The notes: generated from the letters alone by a model not told the origin. A stretch of DNA of 64,000 nucleotides from Tenggerimyces flavus (GCF_016907715.1 NZ_JAFBCM010000001.1:868001-932000), one strand, 5' to 3'; positions 1-8,972 are shown, counted from the first letter of the stretch. Program-made: numbers and translations.

Positions 1-327
1 CGAGGCGTTGAAAACGTCGCCGGCCTCGGTCCAGTGCACCAGGTCGGTGGACTTACCGATCTTGTACGACGAACCGCGGGTGCCCTGCTCGTCGTGCGGA
101 CCGCCGGTGGCGTAGCCGTACCAGACCCCGTCCTTGCCGCGGATGACGGCCGGGTCGGGGAAGTCGATGGTGTACCCCTGGACGACGGGGTTGGAGTACG
201 TTGCCGCGGCCTCTGCCTTCTGGTTCGGTGCTGCTGCCGTCGGCGTAGCGACGAGGGACACCGCGGCGAGTCCGCCGCAGAGCGCGGCGATCCCCACGAG
301 CGTCAACGGACGCCGTCGTACGGGCAT
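1..327 (-). CDS. GH43-type secreted glycosidase, N-terminal part (runs off the window)
   Basis: Only the first 109 codons are present; the gene continues past base 1. The N terminus is a typical Sec signal (MPVRRRPLTL, then a hydrophobic stretch to about residue 33). It is followed by a segment with YTIDFPDPAVI and KDGVWYGYATG, which resembles the first blade of five-bladed beta-propeller glycosidases of family GH43 (arabinanase, arabinofuranosidase or xylosidase). Asp55 or Asp58 would be the general base. The ATG is preceded by GGAGG on the minus strand. The gene is divergent from the GH5 cellulase, and the intergenic region holds a ROK-type operator. Substrate cannot be assigned from this fragment; F5/8-type or lectin domains could follow outside the window. 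Confidence 0.7.
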   Translation of the reverse strand, partial: MPVRRRPLTLVGIAALCGGLAAVSLVATPTAAAPNQKAEAAATYSNPVVQGYTIDFPDPAVIRGKDGVWYGYATGGPHDEQGTRGSSYKIGKSTDLVHWTEAGDVFNAS

Positions 328-456
328 GTGCGACCTCCGGGATGAGCGGTGCATCGATGTCCCGTGTCTAACCGCAATGCTCAACGTTGTAAAGACCGCG
401 TCACACGACGCGCCTGACCGGTGCCGGACTGACAGGCGGCCGCCTTCAGGTAATGA

Positions 457-474
457 ATAGTCAGTCTGTCTAAC
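457..474. promoter_or_regulatory. Predicted ROK-repressor operator (site A) between the GH43 and GH5 genes
   Basis: The sequence ATAGTCAGTCTGTCTAAC fits the inverted repeat TTAG-N9-CTAA seen at three more places in this window. It lies just upstream of a good sigma70-like promoter for the cellulase: TTGACT at 482-487, an 18-bp spacer, TATTGT at 506-511. A degenerate half-site (GTGTCTAAC, 364-372) lies about 40 bp before the GH43 start. Confidence 0.6.
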
Positions 475-593
475 AATTGCATTGACTTGGCCGTCGAACA
501 GCACCTATTGTCCGTTTCAACTCCCGGGCCCGGGATGCACCTCTTGGCGCCAACGGCCGGATGCTGTCACCGTGTAAGCAAGGGAGGACCCCC

Positions 594-2045
594 GTGTCTC
601 GAATGCTGTCTCGATCACGACGTGCGCCGGTCTGGCTGATGGCCGGACTGGCGCTGGCGTTGGTTCCGATCGGCGCTGCTGATGCCCGCCCACCCTCGAC
701 GCCCGACGCGGAGGTGGCCGCCGCCAGGTACGAGGCGGAGAGCGCGACGATCTCGCAAGGACTGGTCGAGTCCAACCACGCCGGTTTCAGCGGCACCGGG
801 TTCGTGAACTACGACAACGTGACCGGTAGCTCCGTCCAGTTCCAGGTGACCGCCGCGCAGGCGGGTGCCGCGATCCTCACGTTCGGGTTCGCCAACGGGA
901 CGCCCACCAACCGACCCATGAACATCATCGTGAACGGCACGACCGTCGCCGGCGCCAAGCCGTTCCAGGGAACGGGCGCGTGGACCAATTGGCAGCAGAC
1001 CGCCGTCAATGCCAACTTGACGGCGGGCACGAACACCGTCCGCGCCGTGGCGACGACCGCGAACGGAGGCCCGAACGTCGACTACCTCGAGCTTGGCTCA
1101 CCCGGCCAGCCCGGCGCGACGCCGGTCGCCGCGAACGGTCAGCTGCGCGTGTGCGGCACCCAGCTGTGCAACCAGAACGGCACGCCGATCCAGCTGCGCG
1201 GCATGAGCACGCACGGCCTGCAGTGGTACCGGCAGTGCGTGAACGACTCGTCGCTCGACGCGCTGGCGAACGACTGGCAGGCGGACATCGTGCGGCTGTC
1301 GATGTATATCCAGGAGGGTGGGTACGACACCAACCCGCGGATGTTCACCGATCTCATGCACCAGCTGATCGACCAGGTGTCGGCGCGCGGCATGTACGTG
1401 ATCGTCGACTGGCACATGCTCGACCCGGGCGACCCGCACGCGAACCTGGAGAAGGCGAAGACGTTCTTCACCGAGATCGCCCAGCGACACAAGGACAAGC
1501 CGAACGTCCTGTACGAGGTGGCGAACGAGCCGAGCGGCGTGAGCTGGTCGCGGATCAAGAGCTACCACGAGCAGATCGTCCCCGTGATCCGCGCTCAGGA
1601 TCCCGACGCGGTCGTTCTGCTGGGCACGCGCGCATGGTCCTCGCTCGGCGTCTCCGACGGCGGGAACGAGCAGGAGGTCATCGACTCGCCGGTGAACGCG
1701 TCGAACGTGATGTACACGTTCCACTTCTACGCGGCGTCGCATGGCTCGGAGTACCGGACCGCGCTGTCGCGGGCGGCGGACCGGATCCCGATGTTCGTCA
1801 CGGAGTTCGGCACGCAGGAGTACACCGGTGACGGGCCGGACGACTTCAACTCCTCGCAGCAGTACCTCGACCTGCTGGCGCAGAAGAAGATCAGCTGGAC
1901 GAACTGGAACTACTCCGACGACGAGCGCACGGGTGCGGCGTTCACCCAGGGCACCTGCCCGAACGGTCCGTACGCGGGCACCAGCCGGCTGAAGGAGGCC
2001 GGTAGCTGGGTGCGCGACCGGATCCGTACGGCGGACAGCTGGTAG
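594..2045 (+). CDS. Secreted GH5 endoglucanase with N-terminal CBM35-like module
   Basis: Hydrolyses beta-1,4-glucan (cellulose) outside the cell. I chose the GTG at 594 because AGGGAGGA sits six bases upstream; an in-frame ATG at 561 has no such site. Domains: Sec signal (about 1-36), a carbohydrate-binding module of CBM35/CBM6 type (YEAESATISQG through PNVDYLEL, about 44-165), then a GH5 (beta/alpha)8 barrel. The acid/base is Glu312 in the NEP motif (VLYEVANEPSG) and the nucleophile is Glu404 (FVTEFG). The module is almost the same as two modules in the next gene. Regulation: a ROK-type operator lies about 120 bp upstream. GH5 also covers mannanases, but the NEP and TEFG context is most like cellulases. 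Confidence 0.88.
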   Translation: MSRMLSRSRRAPVWLMAGLALALVPIGAADARPPSTPDAEVAAARYEAESATISQGLVESNHAGFSGTGFVNYDNVTGSSVQFQVTAAQAGAAILTFGFANGTPTNRPMNIIVNGTTVAGAKPFQGTGAWTNWQQTAVNANLTAGTNTVRAVATTANGGPNVDYLELGSPGQPGATPVAANGQLRVCGTQLCNQNGTPIQLRGMSTHGLQWYRQCVNDSSLDALANDWQADIVRLSMYIQEGGYDTNPRMFTDLMHQLIDQVSARGMYVIVDWHMLDPGDPHANLEKAKTFFTEIAQRHKDKPNVLYEVANEPSGVSWSRIKSYHEQIVPVIRAQDPDAVVLLGTRAWSSLGVSDGGNEQEVIDSPVNASNVMYTFHFYAASHGSEYRTALSRAADRIPMFVTEFGTQEYTGDGPDDFNSSQQYLDLLAQKKISWTNWNYSDDERTGAAFTQGTCPNGPYAGTSRLKEAGSWVRDRIRTADSW

Positions 2046-2116
2046 GAGCCGCTCCCCAGCGGTTGACTCTTCCGTTCGAGACGACTCATGGCTATCGTGA
2101 AGGGCGGCTGGCAATA

Positions 2117-2135
2117 GTTAGTCAGTCTGTCTAAT
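2117..2135. promoter_or_regulatory. Predicted ROK-repressor operator (site B)
   Basis: The inverted repeat TTAG-TCAGTCTGT-CTAA lies 50 bp upstream of the PQQ dehydrogenase ATG, within the 140-bp gap after the cellulase gene. Its 9-bp spacer is identical to that of site A, which suggests a common regulator. Confidence 0.65.
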
Positions 2136-2184
2136 CGTTGTTCGCACGTGCTCGTCGCCGCAATGACTTCACGAGGGAGTGGCC

Positions 2185-4647
2185 ATGAGTCGTCATCGAA
2201 CGTGGCGCCGGCAAGCGCTTGCCCAGCTCGCTGCCGGCCTACTGATCGCAGGAGTGGTGGTCGCCACCGGCGCCGAGCCGGCGGTGGCGGCCCCCACCAG
2301 GTACGAGGCGGAGAACGCCTCGATCGCGCAGGGCGTGGTCGAGTCCAACCACGCGGGCTTCAGCGGTACCGGGTTCGTCAACTACGACAACGCGGTGGGC
2401 AGCTCGGTGCTGTTCAGCGTCGACGCGGCCAGCGCCGGGAGTGCGGCGTTGACGATCCGGTACGCGAACGGGACGGCCGTGAACCGGCCGATGGACGTCG
2501 TCGTCAACGGCACGGTCGTCGCCGACGAGCGCGCGTTCAACGGCACGGGTACGTGGACGACCTGGCAGCAGACAGTGGTCAACGCGAACCTGGTCGCCGG
2601 CACGAACACGATCCGCGCCGTGGCCACGACCGCGAACGGCGGGCCGAACCTCGACTACGTCGACGTCGAGTTCACACCCGCGGCGACGGACTACCAGGCG
2701 GAGACCGCGACGATCACCCAAGGCGTCGTCGAGTCCAACCACGCGGGCTTCACCGGCACGGGGTTCGTCAACTACGACAACGTGGTCGGCAGCGCCGTCC
2801 AGTTCACCGTGACCGCGGCGGCAGCGGGCGCGACCGGCCTGAGATTCCGGTACGCGAACGGGACGACCGTGAACCGGCCGATGGACGTCATCGTTAACGG
2901 CGCCGTCGTGGCCGACGACCGCGCGTTCGAGGGCACCGGCGCCTGGACGACGTGGCAGGAGCTCGTCGTCAACGCCAGCTTGACAGCTGGCACCAACACC
3001 GTACGGACGGTCTCGTCCACGGTGAACGGCGGACCGAACCTCGACCGCCTGCAGGTCGTACCGCCGGCCGACGCCGAGCAGCCCACGACGCCGGGACAGC
3101 CGGTGTGCAGCGACCTCAGCTTCGACTCGCTGACGCTGACGTGGCCGGAGTCGACGGACAACGTCGGCGTGGTGGCGTACGACATCTACCACCAGGGCCA
3201 ACGGATCGCCGAGGCGCCGGAGCCGCCGGGTTCGCCGTACCGGCTGACGGGGCTGCGTCCGAACGCGCGGTACGAGTTGTCGGTGTTCGCGCGCGACGCG
3301 GCCGGGAACGTGTCCGACACCAGCCCCGAGGCCGTGTGCACGACGACCGCGGACCCGGGTGACCCGACACCGCCGTCCGCACCCGGGCAGCCGTCAGCGT
3401 CGAACGTCGGCCAGACCTCGGCGACGCTGAGCTGGGGCGCGTCGACCGACAGCCGCGGCGTGACGTCGTACGACCTCCGCAACGACGCGAACAACGCGGT
3501 GATCGACTCGGTGGCGGGTACGCCGCCGGCGACGACGAAGGCCCTGACCACGTTGGCCTGCGACACCGCGTACGTCCTGCACGTGGTGGCGAAGGACGCC
3601 GCGGGGAACACGTCGGCGAAGAGTCCGACGGTGAGCTTCCGGACGGGAGCCTGCGCGGGCGGCAACAACCCGGGCACGCCGTCGCAGGTGTCGACTGGCT
3701 GGTCGATCCCGTGGGACATCGCGTGGTCGCCGGACGGGACGTTCGGGTTAGTGACCGAGCGGGACAGCTTCCGGGTGTTCAGAATCAACAAGAACGGCAG
3801 CGGGAAGACGCAGGTCGGCACGGTCCCGAACTCGGCGACGACCGATGGGGAGGGTGGACTGATGGGCGTCGCGTTCTCACCGACGTGGAGCGGGACGAGC
3901 GACCAGGAGGTGTTCTTCATGCACACCTCGAGCGACAACAACCGGATCGCGAAGATGTCGTTCAACGGCACGACACTGTCCTCGTACTCCGTTGTGCTGA
4001 ACGGGATTCGCAAGAACCGCTACCACAACGGCGGGCGGATCCGGTTCGGTCCGGACGGGTTCCTGTACGTGTCGACCGGCGACGCACAGCAGAGCAACCT
4101 GGCGCAGGACCGGAACTCGCTGAACGGCAAGATCCTGCGGATCACCAAGTCGGGCGCGGCCGCGCCGGGCAACCCGTTCGGGACGACGATCTACTCCTAC
4201 GGCCACCGCAACCCGCAAGGCCTGGCCTGGGACGCCGCCGGGCGGCTGTGGTCGTCGGAGCTGGGGAACTCGTCGGTCGACGAGCTCAACCTGATCGAGC
4301 CGGGGAAGAACTACGGCTGGCCCACGTGTGAGGGCAACTGCAGCGTGGCCGGGATGACGAACCCGAAGCGCACCTGGACGACGGCCGAGGCCTCGCCCTC
4401 GGGTCTGGCGTACGCGAACGGTGCCCTCTTCATGGCAGCGCTGCGTGGCCAACGGATGTGGCGGATCGTCCTGAACGGCACCTCGGTCGGCTCGGTGACC
4501 TCGCACTGGAACGGCACGTACGGCCGCCTCCGTGCGGTGGCGAAGGTGCCGGGCGAGAATGCGATCTGGTTCGGCACGACGAACGCCGACAACAACGGCG
4601 GCCAACCCGACGGCTCGGACCGCTTCCTTCGCTCCAACCTGAGCTAG
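2185..4647 (+). CDS. Secreted PQQ-type sugar dehydrogenase with two CBM35-like modules and two fibronectin III domains
   Basis: Predicted to oxidise sugars or oligosaccharides outside the cell with pyrroloquinoline quinone. The ATG at 2185 follows GAGGGAG; a GTG two codons earlier is less well placed. Order: Sec signal (1-36), two tandem CBM35-like modules (about 39-163 and 169-292), two fibronectin III domains (about 300-388 and 395-485), and a six-bladed glucose/sorbosone dehydrogenase propeller. The propeller contains SIPWDIAWSPDG, EGGLMGVAFSP, YSYGHRNPQGLAW and WPTCEGNC, as in soluble aldose sugar dehydrogenases and AA12 pyranose dehydrogenases. Such enzymes can feed electrons to cellulose-active oxygenases, so the pairing with a cellulase is sensible (inference). 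PQQ dependence is inferred from the family. Confidence 0.85.
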   Translation: MSRHRTWRRQALAQLAAGLLIAGVVVATGAEPAVAAPTRYEAENASIAQGVVESNHAGFSGTGFVNYDNAVGSSVLFSVDAASAGSAALTIRYANGTAVNRPMDVVVNGTVVADERAFNGTGTWTTWQQTVVNANLVAGTNTIRAVATTANGGPNLDYVDVEFTPAATDYQAETATITQGVVESNHAGFTGTGFVNYDNVVGSAVQFTVTAAAAGATGLRFRYANGTTVNRPMDVIVNGAVVADDRAFEGTGAWTTWQELVVNASLTAGTNTVRTVSSTVNGGPNLDRLQVVPPADAEQPTTPGQPVCSDLSFDSLTLTWPESTDNVGVVAYDIYHQGQRIAEAPEPPGSPYRLTGLRPNARYELSVFARDAAGNVSDTSPEAVCTTTADPGDPTPPSAPGQPSASNVGQTSATLSWGASTDSRGVTSYDLRNDANNAVIDSVAGTPPATTKALTTLACDTAYVLHVVAKDAAGNTSAKSPTVSFRTGACAGGNNPGTPSQVSTGWSIPWDIAWSPDGTFGLVTERDSFRVFRINKNGSGKTQVGTVPNSATTDGEGGLMGVAFSPTWSGTSDQEVFFMHTSSDNNRIAKMSFNGTTLSSYSVVLNGIRKNRYHNGGRIRFGPDGFLYVSTGDAQQSNLAQDRNSLNGKILRITKSGAAAPGNPFGTTIYSYGHRNPQGLAWDAAGRLWSSELGNSSVDELNLIEPGKNYGWPTCEGNCSVAGMTNPKRTWTTAEASPSGLAYANGALFMAALRGQRMWRIVLNGTSVGSVTSHWNGTYGRLRAVAKVPGENAIWFGTTNADNNGGQPDGSDRFLRSNLS

Positions 4648-4656
4648 AACCCGGAG

Positions 4657-4687
4657 GGGTGGCCGCGCCCGCGGGCAGCGGCCACCC
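4657..4687 (+). terminator. Rho-independent-type terminator after the PQQ dehydrogenase gene
   Basis: A perfect 10-bp GC-rich stem (GGGTGGCCGC / GCGGCCACCC, loop of 11) starts 10 bases after the stop codon. There is no long T-run, which is normal in this GC-rich group. Confidence 0.75.
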
Positions 4688-4752
4688 TTGTCGGATCCCT
4701 ACAACGGACCGGGTTTTCGTCCCCAGGTGCCGATCTCGGGACGTTCTCCACA
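4688..4752 (+). repeat. Diverged copy of the 3' end of the 37-38 kb transposase gene
   Basis: About 60 bp here match 38573-38633 at roughly 75% by my own alignment. Shared blocks are CTACAAC, GACCGGGTTT, GTCCCCAG and TCCACAG. At the other locus this spans the transposase stop codon and what follows, so it may be the end of a related, otherwise lost element. The rest of 4753-5020 shows no gene that I can support. Confidence 0.45.
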
Positions 4753-5022
4753 GATCCTCGGCGGGCTCCCCGTTCGGCCTGGCTCGGAGGCGATGCTGGG
4801 GTCAGTCGCATTTTCAGCGGCAGGCCTTGGGTCGCTCCAGCCAGCCGCCGGCTCGGCCCTGCCCGGAAGGCAGTCTGGTCGCCCGATGCGAGCCCGGTGG
4901 GTACAGGTGGGGGACAGGCCTCTCGCCCGGCGGAGCGACTGTTGGGGACAGCCCGCCCCTGGCGGGCGGCGGGCCGGCGATTGTACGGCTGAGTCTAGGG
5001 GGAGCGGAGGGTTAGCGCGAGC

Positions 5023-5136
5023 GTCAAGGTCAGGTTGACAGGGTGACGATGAGCAAGGGAGAGCGTCAAGATGGAATTGACGGACGCGCCGTAGGTGGCC
5101 GGCGAGAGGGAGGTGAGGCGTCAAGGGGGAGTTGAC
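5023..5136. repeat. Three GTCAA-N7-TTGAC inverted repeats downstream of pobA
   Basis: Identical arms GTCAA/TTGAC with a 7-bp spacer occur at 5023-5039, 5065-5081 and 5120-5136. In copies two and three the arms extend to CGTCAA/TTGACG. The last ends 5 bp from the pobA stop. The arms are those of a dimeric DNA-binding protein site, but no divergent gene starts here, so weak hairpins acting on the pobA mRNA end are the alternative. Confidence 0.5.
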
Positions 5137-5141
5137 GGTGG

Positions 5142-6302
5142 CTAGGGGAGGCCGACGTAGTTCTCGCTGAGGCTGCGGGCGTAGGACTCGGAGGTGGTGA
5201 GGTAGCGGAGCTGGGAGAGCTGGAGCTTCTCCTCGTACGGATCGTGGTCCGGGAACTTGTGCAGCATCGAGGTCATCCACCAGGAGAAGTGCTGGGCTCG
5301 CCAGACGCGCCACAGACAGTCCGACGAGTACGAGTCGAGCAGGGCGCGGGAGCCGGTGGTGTACCAGGAGGCGAGGGCAGTTCCGAGGAGGCGGACGTCG
5401 GCCAGCGCGAGGTTCATGCCTTTCGCTCCGGTCGGCGGCACGATGTGGACCGCATCACCAGCGAGGAAGAGGCGCTTCCACTGCAGGGGTTCGGTGACGA
5501 GGCTGCGCATCGCGGTGATGCCCTTGTCGAGCACGACACCCTCGGCCAACTCCCAACCAGGCATGGCGAGGCGCTGTTGGAGCTCGTCCCAGACGCGGGA
5601 GTCCGACCACTCCGACAGCGGCTCGTCCGGCGCCACTTGGAGGTAGAGGCGCGAGATCGAAGGCGACCGCATGCTCACCAGGGCGAAGCCGCGCGGCGAG
5701 TGGCAGTAGATCAGCTCTTCGGTCGACGGCGGCGCTTCGGCGAGGATTCCCAACCAGGCAAAGGGATACGTCCGTTCGTACGTCGTCAGCACGCCGTCCG
5801 GTACGAACGACCGCGACACTCCGTGGAAGCCGTCGCACCCCGCCACGAAGTCGCACTCGAGCAATGCCTCCCGCCCGTTCTCCACGAAGGCGACCCGTGG
5901 TGAAGCAGCCAGGCCGGACAGCCGAACGTCCGACACCGAGAAGCGCACGTCGCCTCCATCAGCGAGCCGCGCGGCGATCGCGTCCTTCACCACCTCCTGC
6001 TGCCCGTACACCGTGATCGAACGCCCCGTCAGCGCCGTCACCGGCACCCGATGCCGCGCGCCGGCGAACTGCAGGTTGATCCCCTCGTGCGGCATCCCCT
6101 CGCGATCGAGCCGCGCCCCGAGTCCGCACGCACGCAGCAGGTCCACCGAGCCCTGCTCCAGTACGCCTGCCCGCACGCGGCTCTCCACGTACGCGCGATC
6201 CCGAACCTCCAACACCACCGAGGAAATCCCCGCCAGGTGCAGCAGCTGAGACAACACCAAGCCCGCCGGCCCCGCGCCGATGATCGCCACCTGGGTGCGC
6301 AT
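5142..6302 (-). CDS. pobA: 4-hydroxybenzoate 3-monooxygenase (p-hydroxybenzoate hydroxylase)
   Basis: FAD- and NAD(P)H-dependent hydroxylase converting 4-hydroxybenzoate to protocatechuate in the cytosol. The 386-residue length is usual for PobA (about 390). Visible: the FAD Rossmann motif (VAIIGAGPAGLVLS, 5-18), the ESRVRAGVLEQGS segment, the FVAGCDGFHGVSR region carrying the DG motif, and the GDAVHIVPPTGAKGMNLALADV flavin-binding block. The ATG at 6302 is preceded by GAGGT; a GTG one codon earlier leaves no spacer. It is the last gene of the leftward aromatic operon, 7 nt after the MFS gene. Its product is the substrate of PcaGH encoded by the divergent operon. The NADPH/NADH preference cannot be read from sequence. 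Confidence 0.93.
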   Translation of the reverse strand: MRTQVAIIGAGPAGLVLSQLLHLAGISSVVLEVRDRAYVESRVRAGVLEQGSVDLLRACGLGARLDREGMPHEGINLQFAGARHRVPVTALTGRSITVYGQQEVVKDAIAARLADGGDVRFSVSDVRLSGLAASPRVAFVENGREALLECDFVAGCDGFHGVSRSFVPDGVLTTYERTYPFAWLGILAEAPPSTEELIYCHSPRGFALVSMRSPSISRLYLQVAPDEPLSEWSDSRVWDELQQRLAMPGWELAEGVVLDKGITAMRSLVTEPLQWKRLFLAGDAVHIVPPTGAKGMNLALADVRLLGTALASWYTTGSRALLDSYSSDCLWRVWRAQHFSWWMTSMLHKFPDHDPYEEKLQLSQLRYLTTSESYARSLSENYVGLP

Positions 6303-6309
6303 CACGACC

Positions 6310-7482
6310 TCATCCCACGGTGCTGTTGCGTCCAGCGCCCAGCGCGCACACCGACATCACGACGATCACCCCGACTAGCACGAGCAACGGCGCGGTCCAG
6401 CCGGACGTCGAGTCGCGCAGCGCGCCCATCGCGAACGGTCCCGTCGCCCCCAGCACGTACCCGATCGTCTGCACCGTCCCCGACAGCCCGCGCGCCACAT
6501 CCGGGGTACGGGAGCGCAGCACGATCAGCGCGAATACGAACGAGATCGACGCACCCTGCGCGAGCCCGGCGAAGAAGGTCCAGACCAGGTAGAGCGATGG
6601 CGCGAGCAGCAGGCCGACGACACCGACCGCCCAGCCCAGGCAGATCAGCAGGCCGGGGTAGACCTGCGACTTGGCCCGCGCGGCGAGCGTCGGCATCACG
6701 AACGCCGACGCGATGCCGAGCAGGTTGAACAGGGACAGCGCGAAGCCCGCGGCGCCGAGCGAGATCTCCGCATCGTGCAGCAGGGCCGGAAGCCAGGCGA
6801 GAACGGCGAAGTACAACAGCGACTGGCAGCCCATGAAGATCGCGAGCGCCCACATCACCGGGTTGCCGAGCACCGTCCGCGCGCGGAACGTCTGCTCCGG
6901 TGGGCGATGCGCCTGCCGCGACAGCGGCACCCATACGAGCGCGGCGAGCAACGCGGGAACGGCCCACACCGCCAGTGCCCCACGCCAGCCCCAACCCGCC
7001 GACAGTGCAAGGGGTGCGCTGATCGCGGAGGCCGCAGCGGCACCGGCGATGAGTACTCCCGTGTACATGCCTGTCACCGGGCCGGATCGGTCCGCGAAGT
7101 GCTGCTTGATCACGCTCGGGACGAGCACGTTCCCCACGGTGATCGCCGCGCCGATGACGATCGTTCCGGCGAAGACCCACGGGACGGACGGTACGAACCG
7201 GATCGCGCTGCCGAGCACCAGCGCGAGCATGCCGATGACCAGCGCCCGTTCGCTCCCCAGCCGCCGGCCGAGGCCCGCGGCGGCGGCCGACAACAGGCTG
7301 AAGCAGAGAACAGGCAAGGAGGTTAACAATCCCGCCGCGCCACGGGACAGCCCGAGATCCGCCTGGAGCGACGGCAACAGTGGCGACACAGCAGCGATCG
7401 CGGCCCGCAGGTTGACCGCGACCAGCGCGACCCCGAGCAGCGTCACCCAGACCGGCAGTCGCACCGGCGCCGTCTTCTCCAC
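6310..7482 (-). CDS. MFS transporter, CynX/NimT family
   Basis: A 390-residue inner-membrane carrier with 12 predicted helices. The first helix contains NLRAAIAAVSPLLP, a hallmark of the CynX/NimT branch of the major facilitator superfamily (cyanate and 2-nitroimidazole transporters and many uncharacterised members). It starts with GTG; the ribosome site is weak. It lies between the benzaldehyde dehydrogenase and pobA in one run of co-directional genes, so uptake or export of an aromatic acid such as 4-hydroxybenzoate or benzoylformate is likely (inference from context). The usual aromatic-acid carriers belong to the AAHS branch, so the substrate is uncertain. Confidence 0.75.
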   Translation of the reverse strand: MEKTAPVRLPVWVTLLGVALVAVNLRAAIAAVSPLLPSLQADLGLSRGAAGLLTSLPVLCFSLLSAAAAGLGRRLGSERALVIGMLALVLGSAIRFVPSVPWVFAGTIVIGAAITVGNVLVPSVIKQHFADRSGPVTGMYTGVLIAGAAAASAISAPLALSAGWGWRGALAVWAVPALLAALVWVPLSRQAHRPPEQTFRARTVLGNPVMWALAIFMGCQSLLYFAVLAWLPALLHDAEISLGAAGFALSLFNLLGIASAFVMPTLAARAKSQVYPGLLICLGWAVGVVGLLLAPSLYLVWTFFAGLAQGASISFVFALIVLRSRTPDVARGLSGTVQTIGYVLGATGPFAMGALRDSTSGWTAPLLVLVGVIVVMSVCALGAGRNSTVG

Positions 7483-7511
7483 CCGTCGATTCGATCACGA
7501 ACCGGGCCAGG

Positions 7512-8972
7512 TCAGAACGGGTAGGGCGCGATCGAGCCCTGCATCGTGAACCACTGCGTGTGGGTGAACGCGTCGAGGTTGCGGGTGAGACTGCCGAAGC
7601 GAGCGCCGGTTCCGGACGCTCCGACCCCGCCGAACGGGGCGACGGCCTCGTCGTCGACGGTCTGGTCGTTGATGTGCACGATGCCGGATGGGATCCGTTC
7701 CGCCAACGCCATCGCCGCGGACACGTCGGCGCTCAGCACGCCGAGCGACAGGCCGTACTCGGTGTCCCGCGCCAAGGCGACGGCCTCGTCCACCGAGCCG
7801 AACGTCGTCACCGGCGCGACCGGACCGAACACCTCGTTGGCCCACGCCGGCGTCGCCGGAGTCACCGAGGCGAGCACGGTCGGCCGATAGAACAGGTCCT
7901 CGAACGTTCCACCCGCCGCGAGCCGCGCGCCCGCCGAGACGCTCGACGTCACCAGCGAGTGCACCTTGTCGCGCTGCCCCGTGTCGATCAACGGACCCAG
8001 CGCCACCTGCGACGTCGCCGGATCGCCCATAGGCAAGTGATCTGCCTTTTCGGCCAGCCGCTCGACGTACTCCTCCGCGACGTCGCAATGGACAAGGTGT
8101 CTGCCTGTTGTCATGCAGATCTGTCCCTGATGCAGGAACGAGCCGAACGCCCCGGCCGACGCGGCCAGCCCGAGATCGGCGTCGGGGAGCACGATCAGCG
8201 CGGAGTTGCCGCCGAGCTCGAGGTGGACGCGCTTGAGGTGCCGCCCGGCGGTCTCACCCACCCGCCGGCCCGCGGCGGTCGAGCCGGTGAAGCTGAGCAC
8301 CGGCACGGACGGGTGGGCGACGAGCGCCTCACCCAGGTCGGGTCCACCGGGCAGCACGTGTAGCAGACCCTCCGGGAGCCCGGCCTCCTCGAAGATGCGC
8401 GCCAACAGCAGACCACCGGACACGGCGGTGCGCGGGTCGGGCTTCAGGACGACCGCGTTCCCGACGGCGAGCGCCGGCGCGACCGAACGGATCGAAAGGA
8501 TCAACGGGTAGTTGAACGGGGCGATCACGCCCACCACGCCGACGGGGATCCGGCGCGCGAGGCTCAGCCGCGGCCGCGCGGTCGCCAACACCTCGCCGGT
8601 CGGAGTCGACGCGAGCGCCGCGGCCTCGTAGCACTCCTGCGAAGCGACGTGCAGCTCCACGTCGGCCTTCGGCGGGATCGACCCGGCCTCCCGAACGAGC
8701 CACCCGCGGACCTCGTCGGCGTGATCCGACCACAGCGCACCCGCCCGACGCAGCACGGAGGCACGTTCCTCGAAGGAGGTCGCCGCCCACGCCGGCTGTG
8801 CGGCGACCGCTCGTGCGACCGCGCGGTCGAGGTCGTCGGTGTTCGCGAGGCCGACCCGGCCGAGCTCCGCACCGGTCGCGGGCTCGAGGTCGGCGACCTC
8901 ACCCCCGGCGGACTTGACCCATCCGTCGCTATAGATCCGACCTGTCCAGGTAGCGGCGTCGAGCAGGGTCAT
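7512..8972 (-). CDS. Benzaldehyde dehydrogenase (NAD-type aldehyde dehydrogenase)
   Basis: A 486-residue aldehyde dehydrogenase expected to oxidise benzaldehyde or 4-hydroxybenzaldehyde to the acid. The family signatures are complete: NAD-binding segment PFNYPLILSIRSVAPALAVGNAVVLKP, FTGSTAAGRRV, catalytic base Glu in HLELGGNSAL, catalytic Cys in GQICMTTGRH, and the C-terminal PFGGVGASGTGARFG. The overall pattern resembles the XylC and benzaldehyde dehydrogenase group. The ATG has GGAGG nine bases upstream and lies 12 nt after benzoylformate decarboxylase, the enzyme that would produce its aldehyde. With PobA downstream, the 4-hydroxy aldehyde is the most economical substrate (inference). Confidence 0.85.
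   Translation of the reverse strand: MTLLDAATWTGRIYSDGWVKSAGGEVADLEPATGAELGRVGLANTDDLDRAVARAVAAQPAWAATSFEERASVLRRAGALWSDHADEVRGWLVREAGSIPPKADVELHVASQECYEAAALASTPTGEVLATARPRLSLARRIPVGVVGVIAPFNYPLILSIRSVAPALAVGNAVVLKPDPRTAVSGGLLLARIFEEAGLPEGLLHVLPGGPDLGEALVAHPSVPVLSFTGSTAAGRRVGETAGRHLKRVHLELGGNSALIVLPDADLGLAASAGAFGSFLHQGQICMTTGRHLVHCDVAEEYVERLAEKADHLPMGDPATSQVALGPLIDTGQRDKVHSLVTSSVSAGARLAAGGTFEDLFYRPTVLASVTPATPAWANEVFGPVAPVTTFGSVDEAVALARDTEYGLSLGVLSADVSAAMALAERIPSGIVHINDQTVDDEAVAPFGGVGASGTGARFGSLTRNLDAFTHTQWFTMQGSIAPYPF

Noticed and set aside
561-593. ATG at 561 as start of the GH5 cellulase
   Set aside because: No ribosome site and a non-signal-like extension; GTG 594 has AGGGAGGA at good spacing.
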